From assembly GCA_937859105.1 (NCBI GenBank), contig CALMAD010000059.1:1-5730 (forward strand): DNA of 5,730 bases. Direction: 5' to 3'. Shown here piece after piece: positions 1 to 5,730 of this stretch. The notes below the pieces were generated by a model. It had not been told where the DNA came from, searched no databases, and saw only the letters and a list, made by a program, of their open reading frames with translations. A program made the position numbers and the translations under genes. Positions within the stretch are counted from its first letter, which is position 1. Each line of letters begins with the position of its first letter. This stretch comes from an uncultured Propionibacteriaceae bacterium (lineage in GTDB: Bacteria; Actinomycetota; Actinomycetes; Propionibacteriales; Propionibacteriaceae).

Positions 1-1676
1 GGCGGCAGCGCGATGCCGCGATCGCGCAGCAGCCCGGCCTTGCCCACCAGGACGTGGCGCCAGGCGTCCGCGACGAACGCCTCCCCGGACGCCCCCTCTC
101 CCGGCAGGGCCGTCACGTCGCGCACGGACGCCTCCGGCACCCCGGCCTCGGCGGCGCCGGTGACGAACGCCCGGGCGATCGGGTGCTCGGAGTGCCGCTC
201 GACGCCGGCGATCGCGGCGAGGACACCGGCGTCCGGCAGGCCGGCCCCGTCGAGGACGCGGACCCGCTCCAGCGCCATCGCGCCGGTCGTCAGCGTGCCG
301 GTCTTGTCGAGGACGACCGTGTCGATGCGTCCGGACGCCTCCAGCGCGTCCGGGCCCTTGATGAGGATGCCCAGTTGCCCGCCGCGGCCGACGCCGACCA
401 TCAGGGCGGTCGGCGTGGCCAGCCCGAGGGCGCACGGGCACGCGATGATCAGCACCGACAAGGCGGCGTTGAACGCCAGCCGCGGCCCGCCGCCGGCGAC
501 GAGCCAGACCACGAGCGTCAGTCCGGCGATGACGAGGACGGCCGGCACGAACACGGCGACGACCTGATCGACCATCGTCTGGACCCGCGCCTTGCGCGCC
601 TGCGCCTGCTCGGCCGTCGCGGCCATCTGGGCGATCTGGGTGTGGGCGCCGACCTTGTCGGCCTCGACGATGAGCGCCCCCGTCGTGTTGACCGTGCCGC
701 CGAGCACCCGGTCGCCGACGGTCACCTCGGCCGGCACCGGCTCGCCGGTCATCGCCGACGTGTCGATCGCCGAGTTGCCGACGACGACGTGGCCGTCGGT
801 CGCGATCCGCTCGCCGGGACGCACGAGGAACCGCTCGCCGACCCGCAGCGAGCCGATCGGCACGACCTCCTCGCGGCCGTCGCGGATCACCCGGACGGTC
901 GTCGGTGCGAGCCTGCCGAGCGCCTCCAGGACGCCGCGGGCCGACCGCTTCGAGCGCGCCTCCATGTAGCGGCCGCCCAGCAGGAAGGTAGTGACGGCCG
1001 AGGCGACCTCGAGGTACAGCGTGTCGGCGCCCCGCGGGGCCAGCCCCCAGCCGACCCAGTAGCCGGTGCCGCCGTCCACCTCGAAGGCGGTCGCGACCAC
1101 CGACCACGCGAACGCGGCCAGGACGCCGAGCGACACGAGCGTGTCCATGCTCGTCGAGCCGTGGCGCAGGTTGCGCCAGGCGGCCCGGTGGAAGGGCCAC
1201 GCGCACCAGAACACGACCGGGATCGCGCAGGCGATGAGCACCCACTGCCACCCCGGGAACCGCATCTGCGGCGCCAGCGCCAAGACGATCGCCACGTCGC
1301 CGAGCGGCACGGTCAGCAGCGCGGCCACGATGAGGCGGTTGCGGAGCATCTTCACGCGGTCGGAGTAGCCGTCGGGCTCCGCGCCCTCGCGCACCGGGGA
1401 CGCCCCGTAGCCGGCCTTCTCCACGACCGCGACGGCCTCGTCGGCCCGCGCGGCGCCGAGCCCGAGCACGACGGCCCGCTCGGTCGCGTAGTTCACGGTC
1501 GCGGACGCCCCCGGCATCTTGTTCAGCTTCTTCTCGATGCGGGACGCGCACGCCGCGCACGTCATGCCGGAGATGTCCAGCTCGACGCGGTCGGCGAGGC
1601 CGCCGGCGTCCGGCTCGGCCGGGAGGCCGGGCGCACCGGAGGCGTCCGGCTGCTGGGTGAGGGGCGTGTGGGTCAT
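1..1676 (-). CDS. copA: Copper-translocating P1B-type ATPase (CopA family), 3' end cut off by the window edge
   Basis: This is predicted to be an inner-membrane Cu(I) exporter that uses ATP to move copper out of the cytoplasm. 558 codons are visible, and the C-terminal third (end of the nucleotide domain, GDGxND hinge, last two helices) lies outside the window. In order: a ~30-residue leader; one HMA copper-binding domain with MTCAAC (C40, C43); membrane pairs near 112-133, 144-165, 176-198 and 217-236; an actuator domain with TGEP (310-313, where many relatives have TGES); a helix near 370-395; the CPC metal-site motif (C413-P414-C415) in the next helix; the phosphorylation motif DKTGT with D457; and the SEHP nucleotide-domain motif (H498-P499). 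CPC plus a CxxC HMA domain is the Cu+/Ag+ signature, so Zn/Cd/Pb transport is unlikely. The ATG overlaps the stop of the upstream CopD/CtaG gene, and I see no convincing Shine-Dalgarno, which suggests translational coupling. No truncation or frameshift is seen inside the visible part. Confidence 0.95.
   Translation of the reverse strand, partial: MTHTPLTQQPDASGAPGLPAEPDAGGLADRVELDISGMTCAACASRIEKKLNKMPGASATVNYATERAVVLGLGAARADEAVAVVEKAGYGASPVREGAEPDGYSDRVKMLRNRLIVAALLTVPLGDVAIVLALAPQMRFPGWQWVLIACAIPVVFWCAWPFHRAAWRNLRHGSTSMDTLVSLGVLAAFAWSVVATAFEVDGGTGYWVGWGLAPRGADTLYLEVASAVTTFLLGGRYMEARSKRSARGVLEALGRLAPTTVRVIRDGREEVVPIGSLRVGERFLVRPGERIATDGHVVVGNSAIDTSAMTGEPVPAEVTVGDRVLGGTVNTTGALIVEADKVGAHTQIAQMAATAEQAQARKARVQTMVDQVVAVFVPAVLVIAGLTLVVWLVAGGGPRLAFNAALSVLIIACPCALGLATPTALMVGVGRGGQLGILIKGPDALEASGRIDTVVLDKTGTLTTGAMALERVRVLDGAGLPDAGVLAAIAGVERHSEHPIARAFVTGAAEAGVPEASVRDVTALPGEGASGEAFVADAWRHVLVGKAGLLRDRGIALP
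1673..1676 (-). other. ATGA start/stop overlap coupling the CopD/CtaG and CopA genes
   Basis: On the minus strand the four bases ATGA hold both the ATG of the copper ATPase (1676-1674) and the TGA stop of the CopD/CtaG gene (1675-1673). The ~25 bases upstream of the ATG show no good purine-rich ribosome site. Re-initiation by ribosomes finishing the upstream gene is the simplest reading, so the two proteins are probably made together from one transcript. Confidence 0.85.
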
Positions 1677-3637
1677 GGGCGCAGCCCGATCTCGTTGGCG
1701 CGGCGGCGGGCGTCCTCGGCGTCCCTTTCCGCGAGTTGGCGAAGCATGTCGTTGTAGGCGCCCAGGGCGTCCTCCTCGCCGGAATCCTGGGCCAGGTCGA
1801 AGCGGGAGGAGTCCACGCGATCCTGCCGGAACCACTGCGCGGCCAAAGCGATGATGACGAGCACGATCGGCACCTCGCCGAGGATCCAGGTGATCTGGCC
1901 CGCGATGTTCTGATCGGCCATGAGGTTACCGACCCAGGCGATGTCGATGGACTGGTAGAACTCCTCGCCGAACAGCGACTGGGAGCTCAGGATGCCGACG
2001 GCGAAGATCGCGTGGAACGGCATGATGCTGATGAGCAGCGCGAGCTTCACCAGGTGCGGCATCTGCCACGACGAACGTTCGGGCCCGATCAGCAGGTTGA
2101 AGAACCCGTAGCCGGTGACCATGAACGCCAGCAACATGAGCTGATGGGCCCAGTGGTAGCGCATCAGCCACGAGAACGCCGGCGTGTAGTAGACGGCGAA
2201 CAGCGAGCCGACGTAGCCCAGCCACAGCAGCGGGGGAGCGGTCAGGAGTTGGAAGGGCGGATAATCGGCCCAGTCGGACGCCAGTTGGCCGAGGCTCGGC
2301 GGCTCGCCCGCCGGGCGCTCCGGGGACGCCGCGGCGACCAGCGCCATGGGCGCGCCCAGCACGCACAGCACCGGGACGAGCATGTTCACCGTCATGTGGA
2401 CGAACATGTGCCAGCTGAACACGACCGTCGAGTACTCCCAGAAGCCGCTCGTGGCCAGGTACACCATGAGCCCCCAGCCGAGGAGCCAGGAGACGGTGCG
2501 CCAGATCGGCCACGGCGTGCCGAGGCGCCGGGCGCGCCGGGTGGCCGCGACGTACACCGCGACGGCCGCCACCGCGAGGACGATCCACAGCAGGTTCGGA
2601 CGCCCCGGCCCCAGCAGCCGCGCCAGCGTCACCGGGACGTTCATCTCGTAGCCGAGGTAGTTCTCCTGGATCGTCTGCGGCACGAAGAACCGTGGCGGCG
2701 GGAGGTGCTGGGCCGCGGTCTGTAACGCCGCGTACGCGACCACGAGCACGACGTCGCGCAGAACCACCGACGCCGCGCGGGCGCCCGAGGCGTCCCACTC
2801 GGGTGAGAAGCGGCGCGCGAGCGCGCTCACCGCGAGCAGCGCCAGGACCGCGAACGAACCGATGACGGGCAGGCCGTACGCGGTGGCGAAGGGGGAGACG
2901 CCCGCGAGCTCCTGCCAGGCGACGACCACCTGGGACGCCGCCGCGACCGCGATCAGGGCGAGCACGAGCCGCGTGTGCGCGCGGAGGCGCCCGGTGCCGG
3001 GGGCGAGCAGGGACGCCGCGGCCGAGATCGCGATGGGGCCGAGCGTGAGCGTCCCGATGATCGCGGCGTCGGTGGCCCAGTCGTGGTCGCGGCCGACCGA
3101 GACGTTGCCGGTCACGGCGACGAACGCCCACGAGACGACGCCGACCACCAGCCACGACGAGGTCGCCGCGCGCGCCCGCGAGCCGTACGCGATGAGCACG
3201 GCGCCCAGCGCGACCAGCGCGGAGATCAGCCAGGCGAGGCCGGAGGGCACCGAGGTGACGAACGTCCACCAGGACGCCGGCGTCAGCGCGTAGCCGAGCG
3301 GGACGCCCGTGACGAACGCCGGGTTCGCGGCCGTGAGCACGAGGGCGGCCCAGAACCACACCTGGCCGGCGCGGGCCGCCCAACGGAACGCGCGCTCGCC
3401 CGGCGCGATCGTCGCCGCCAGCAGCGCGCCCAGCGTGGCCAGGGACGCCAGCCGTGCGGTGAGGTCCGCCAGCGACGAGGCCAGCCCGGTCGCCGGGTCG
3501 GCCTGGAGGCGTCCGGGCAGGGGAGGCAAACTGGGCAGGATCGCCGAGACCCACGCCGCGAAGGCTGCGGCCAGAAGGGCGGTCACGACCAGCGCGGCCG
3601 GCCTCCAGGGGACGGATCGGGTCTGGGCGTCGGGCAT
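1673..3637 (-). CDS. Bifunctional CopD-like / cytochrome c oxidase assembly (caa3_CtaG-type) membrane protein
   Basis: This is a 654-residue polytopic membrane protein, the usual size (~650) for the actinobacterial CopD-CtaG fusion family. The N-terminal half (about 10-310) has many hydrophobic helices and a CopD-like block around 220-275. The C-terminal half (about 320-605) matches CtaG: the LGYEMNVPVTLARLL entry, SWHMFVHM (H410, H414), the VLGAPMAL segment, the RYHWAHQL helix (H495, H498), the MPFHAIFAVGIL helix (H542) and a final WILGEVP helix. A charged cytosolic tail ends in an AYNDMLRQLA segment (627-636). The family is linked to copper handling and to copper supply for cytochrome oxidase; the histidines are likely ligands. 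The start is secure: the in-frame TAA at 3694-3692 is followed by no ATG, GTG or TTG before 3637. A weak AGGA lies only three bases upstream of the ATG. The gene is followed by the copper ATPase with a 4-base overlap. Several family histidines seem to be missing (see findings). Family assignment is firm; exact function is inferred. Confidence 0.92.
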   Translation of the reverse strand: MPDAQTRSVPWRPAALVVTALLAAAFAAWVSAILPSLPPLPGRLQADPATGLASSLADLTARLASLATLGALLAATIAPGERAFRWAARAGQVWFWAALVLTAANPAFVTGVPLGYALTPASWWTFVTSVPSGLAWLISALVALGAVLIAYGSRARAATSSWLVVGVVSWAFVAVTGNVSVGRDHDWATDAAIIGTLTLGPIAISAAASLLAPGTGRLRAHTRLVLALIAVAAASQVVVAWQELAGVSPFATAYGLPVIGSFAVLALLAVSALARRFSPEWDASGARAASVVLRDVVLVVAYAALQTAAQHLPPPRFFVPQTIQENYLGYEMNVPVTLARLLGPGRPNLLWIVLAVAAVAVYVAATRRARRLGTPWPIWRTVSWLLGWGLMVYLATSGFWEYSTVVFSWHMFVHMTVNMLVPVLCVLGAPMALVAAASPERPAGEPPSLGQLASDWADYPPFQLLTAPPLLWLGYVGSLFAVYYTPAFSWLMRYHWAHQLMLLAFMVTGYGFFNLLIGPERSSWQMPHLVKLALLISIMPFHAIFAVGILSSQSLFGEEFYQSIDIAWVGNLMADQNIAGQITWILGEVPIVLVIIALAAQWFRQDRVDSSRFDLAQDSGEEDALGAYNDMLRQLAERDAEDARRRANEIGLRP

Positions 3638-3677
3638 GGGTCCTAGTCTGCCGCGTCCTGCGCGGCGTTTCGCGGGC

Positions 3678-3707
3678 GTGTCACCCCGTTTTTAGCGACA
3701 GGTGTCA
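3678..3707. repeat. Paired GTGTCA direct repeat with a short inverted GACA-GG-TGTC element
   Basis: GTGTCA occurs at 3678-3683 and again at 3702-3707, 24 bases start to start (a little over two helical turns). The second copy overlaps an inverted pair GACA (3697-3700) / TGTC (3703-3706) separated by GG. Half-sites of this spacing could bind a dimeric regulator between the two divergent genes. Six-base repeats can arise by chance, so this is only a candidate operator. Confidence 0.3.
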
Positions 3708-3750
3708 TGATGGTGCTCACGACGACGTGCCGAACGGACGAAGCGGCCGG

Positions 3751-3757
3751 AAGGAGG
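3751..3757 (+). promoter_or_regulatory. Strong Shine-Dalgarno for the kinase gene, placed very close to the start
   Basis: AAGGAGG is a near-perfect anti-16S match. It sits one base before the ATG at 3759 and four bases before the in-frame GTG at 3762. Spacing favours the GTG, although the ATG is the conventional choice. The two starts differ by one residue only. Confidence 0.65.
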
Positions 3758-3758
3758 G

Positions 3759-5730
3759 ATGGTGCGGCTCAGCCAGCAGCGGCTCGAGCGCGGCGGTCAG
3801 CTCTTGGGCGCCGTGAGCTACACGTTCCTGGTGCTCGCGGCGTTCGCGCAGTCGCGCACGCTGGACCCGTACCCGCGCGGCGTCGTGCCCGTGGTCCTGG
3901 CGATCGCGGGCGTGCTGGTGGTGCTGCTGTGGGTGGAGGTCAAGAGGCGTCCGGGCGGTCAGCTCACGGGGACGGTCTTCTTCTGGTTCGGGCTCGCCGT
4001 GACGCTGCTGCACCTGCCGCTCATCGGGTTGTTCCGCGGCCAGTCGGACCCGCCGGCGCTCATCTACTTCTGTCTCGCGTGCATGGGGTACGCCGCCGTG
4101 GCCTTCCCACCCGCGCCGGGCCGGGTCGCCGTCGTCGGGTTCTCGCTGTTCTTCGGGGCGCTGCGGGCCATGTCGGTCGCACCGCGCGACGGGGTCTCCG
4201 ACGGCGCGATCATGCTGATCGCCGGCCTGGGGCTCGTGGAACTCGTGCGCGTCGCGAACGCCGTCGCCGTCGACATCGACCGCTCGTCGCGGCGCAGCTG
4301 GCAGCTCAAGGAGTCGCTCGCCGGTGCCCGCCGCCGCGCCTTCGAGCGGCAGCGGTGGAACGGGCTGATCCACGACAAGATCCTGGGGGCGCTGCTCGCC
4401 GCGACCCGCGAGCCGCGGATCGACGAGAACTCCACCGAGTTGGCGCACCAGGCTTTGGACGCCCTCGGCCCCGGCGGCTGGCTGCCGTCGACGGGCGACC
4501 TGTCGGAGCGGATCGCCGCCGCGGCGTCCCGGATCGGGCTGGACCTGACGATCGTCATCGACGGCACGGAGCCGTCGCCGCTCGTCGCGGACACCCTCGT
4601 CGAGGCCGTCACCGAGGCGCTGACGAACGTGGCGCGGCATTCGGGCACGCGCCAGGCCGTCGTCCGGGGGCACGTGGACCCCATGATGAGCAAGATCACC
4701 GTGACGGACGCGGGCTCGGGGTTCGCGACCGACCGGGTGCGCGAGCGGCGGGCCGGCGTCCGGCAGGGCATCGTCGGTCGGATGGAGTCGGTCGGCGGCA
4801 CGGCCAAGATCGACTCGCGGCCCGGCGTCGGCACACGCGTCACGCTGGTGTGGGAGGACGCCGAGGTGCACGCCACTGGCCCCGAGTGGGACATCGCGCT
4901 CATGCGGCCGCTGCTGATCATCATGTCGTTCGCGACGCTGGAGCAGGTCGGCGTCGCCTGGGTCTTCCGCGACGCGGTGCGCAACCCAGGCGTTTGGGAG
5001 ACGGCGCTGCTCGCGTGCCTGGTCATGACCGCGGTCCTCGTCCTCGTGCGTCGCAGCCGCTGGCCGGGCGTGCTGGCCGCGCTGGCGATGGTGGCGACCC
5101 CGGCGGTGGTGACCCCGTTGCTGCCCAACCCCGGAAGCCTCGACTGGCAGTACTGGTGGGGCGGCGGGTACGCGACGGCCGTCGGCGTCCTGTGCTTCCG
5201 GTATCGCAACGGCGTGGGGGTCGCGGTGATGGCCGCGATGATGGCCGTGGACGCCGTCGTCTCCGCCGGCTCCCTGCCGATCGCCGGGCTGCCGTGGAAC
5301 TACACGCTCATGACCGTGGTCGCGATTTTCGCGTCCATCCTGCGCCGCACGCTCGACGATGCCGCGATCGTGCTCAGCCGTGCGGCGGCGCGCGAGGGAC
5401 GCAGCCGCATGCAACTCATCGAAGACCAGGCCAGGGTCGAGGAGGCCGACGCCCGCCGCGCCGAGCTGAGCACGTCGGCGTCCCCCCTGCTGCAGCGCAT
5501 CGTCGCCGGGGGATCGCTCACGGACGCCGAGCGGCTCGGCATGGAGCGGGCCGAGGCGGAGATCCGCGACCAGCTCGTCGCCGACCTCCTCGTGGACGCC
5601 GACGTGCGCGTCGCGACGCGCCGCGCGCGGGACCGCGGCGTCCGGGTGGAGCTCGTGGCCCGCGACGAGGACGCCGAGCGCTTCGCCGCCGAGCGGCTCG
5701 CCGGGCTCGCCGCCGGAGGGGCTCCGGAGG
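3759..5730 (+). CDS. Membrane sensor histidine kinase-like protein with tandem kinase halves, 3' end cut off by the window edge
   Basis: 657 codons are visible with no stop. Half 1: about five or six hydrophobic helices (roughly 16-165); a basic helical linker; a phosphoacceptor helix with IHDK (H205, D206) in the LuxR/NarL-type (HisKA_3-like) position; then an HATPase domain with the N box EAVTEALTN (E286, N290), the G box TDAGSGF (D317, G319, G321) and the GIVGRMESVGG segment (337-347). Half 2: a second set of about five or six hydrophobic helices (roughly 382-528), then a charged helical stretch (530-610) and the start of an alpha/beta segment (613-640) resembling the entry to the first ATPase domain. 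Half 2 has no histidine from residue 372 to the edge. The 5' end is fixed: an in-frame TGA at 3708-3710 is followed by no start codon before 3759 (or GTG 3762). The protein is likely a two-component sensor that would signal to a LuxR-family regulator; none is visible here. The signal sensed is unknown; no extracytoplasmic sensor domain is evident. It is divergent from the copper operon. Confidence 0.85.
   Translation, partial: MVRLSQQRLERGGQLLGAVSYTFLVLAAFAQSRTLDPYPRGVVPVVLAIAGVLVVLLWVEVKRRPGGQLTGTVFFWFGLAVTLLHLPLIGLFRGQSDPPALIYFCLACMGYAAVAFPPAPGRVAVVGFSLFFGALRAMSVAPRDGVSDGAIMLIAGLGLVELVRVANAVAVDIDRSSRRSWQLKESLAGARRRAFERQRWNGLIHDKILGALLAATREPRIDENSTELAHQALDALGPGGWLPSTGDLSERIAAAASRIGLDLTIVIDGTEPSPLVADTLVEAVTEALTNVARHSGTRQAVVRGHVDPMMSKITVTDAGSGFATDRVRERRAGVRQGIVGRMESVGGTAKIDSRPGVGTRVTLVWEDAEVHATGPEWDIALMRPLLIIMSFATLEQVGVAWVFRDAVRNPGVWETALLACLVMTAVLVLVRRSRWPGVLAALAMVATPAVVTPLLPNPGSLDWQYWWGGGYATAVGVLCFRYRNGVGVAVMAAMMAVDAVVSAGSLPIAGLPWNYTLMTVVAIFASILRRTLDDAAIVLSRAAAREGRSRMQLIEDQARVEEADARRAELSTSASPLLQRIVAGGSLTDAERLGMERAEAEIRDQLVADLLVDADVRVATRRARDRGVRVELVARDEDAERFAAERLAGLAAGGAPE

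Larger units (their letters stand above)
3638..3758. promoter_or_regulatory. Divergent intergenic region, presumed to hold both promoters
   Basis: These 121 bases separate two divergently read genes, so promoters for the copper operon (minus) and the kinase (plus) should lie here or overlap the gene starts. The middle is locally AT-richer, with TTTTTA at 3689-3694; read on the minus strand this is TAAAAA, a possible -10 (4 of 6 to TATAAT) with no good -35. A second minus-strand candidate is CAGACT, seven bases before the ATG, which would give a leaderless transcript; this is weak. I see no convincing plus-strand promoter. Short repeats are listed separately. I see no match to the GC-rich inverted repeat I would expect for a CsoR operator. 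Confidence 0.5.

Noticed and set aside
54..1757. 567-residue open frame on the plus strand opposite the copper ATPase
   Set aside because: Its translation is low-complexity and rich in Arg, Gly, Asp and His, as expected from antisense reading of GC-rich coding DNA. The minus strand carries all the conserved ATPase motifs.
1736..2725. 329-residue plus-strand frame opposite the CopD/CtaG gene
   Set aside because: It is antisense to a well-supported gene and its composition is that of a shadow frame.
1926..3554. 542-residue minus-strand frame inside the CopD/CtaG gene
   Set aside because: It is an out-of-frame shadow with no hydrophobic helices or motifs. The other frame gives a full-length family match.
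3638..3758. CsoR-type copper operator or other known copper box
   Set aside because: I looked for a long GC-rich inverted repeat flanked by TA steps and found none. The only repeats are short six-base copies.
3717..5414. 565-residue open frame on the minus strand opposite the kinase
   Set aside because: It has the composition of an antisense shadow (Arg/His/Asp/Gly rich, no domain), while the plus strand shows the N and G boxes of a histidine kinase.
1..5730. CRISPR array, insertion sequence, tRNA or integrase-type island
   Set aside because: There are no regularly spaced repeats, no terminal inverted repeats, no cloverleaf-like segment and no transposase or integrase motifs. Nearly the whole window is accounted for by three genes.

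Overview
The window is very GC-rich coding DNA. Codons end almost always in G or C, and long spurious open frames run antisense to every gene. Together with the gene families present, this points to a high-GC actinobacterium. An Actinomadura/Streptosporangiales-type or Streptomyces-like genome would fit, but I cannot fix the genus from the sequence alone.

Layout: there are three protein genes and one short intergenic gap. On the minus strand, read leftward from 3637, a complete gene encodes a 654-residue polytopic membrane protein of the bifunctional CopD / cytochrome c oxidase assembly (CtaG) type. It overlaps by four bases (ATGA) the next gene, a copper-type P1B ATPase (CopA family), which runs off the left edge of the window after 558 codons. 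A 121-bp gap (3638-3758) separates this pair from a divergent plus-strand gene. That gene encodes a membrane histidine kinase-like protein and runs off the right edge after 657 codons.

How they may work together: the minus-strand pair looks like a copper-handling operon. The CopD/CtaG protein is expected to act in copper delivery across or at the membrane, probably for cytochrome oxidase assembly, and the ATPase is expected to export Cu(I). No copper-responsive repressor (for example csoR) is inside the window. The divergent kinase shares the gap but shows no recognisable copper-binding sensor, so a regulatory link is inference only.

The most unusual item is the kinase. It holds one full kinase unit (membrane block, IHDK phosphoacceptor helix, HATPase with N and G boxes). 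This is followed in the same chain by a second membrane block and a second kinase-like helical segment with no histidine at all, so it looks like a tandem kinase plus pseudo-kinase. The CopD/CtaG protein also appears to lack some of the histidines I associate with its family, mostly in the CopD half. There are no RNA genes, CRISPR arrays, insertion sequences or other mobile elements that I can support.
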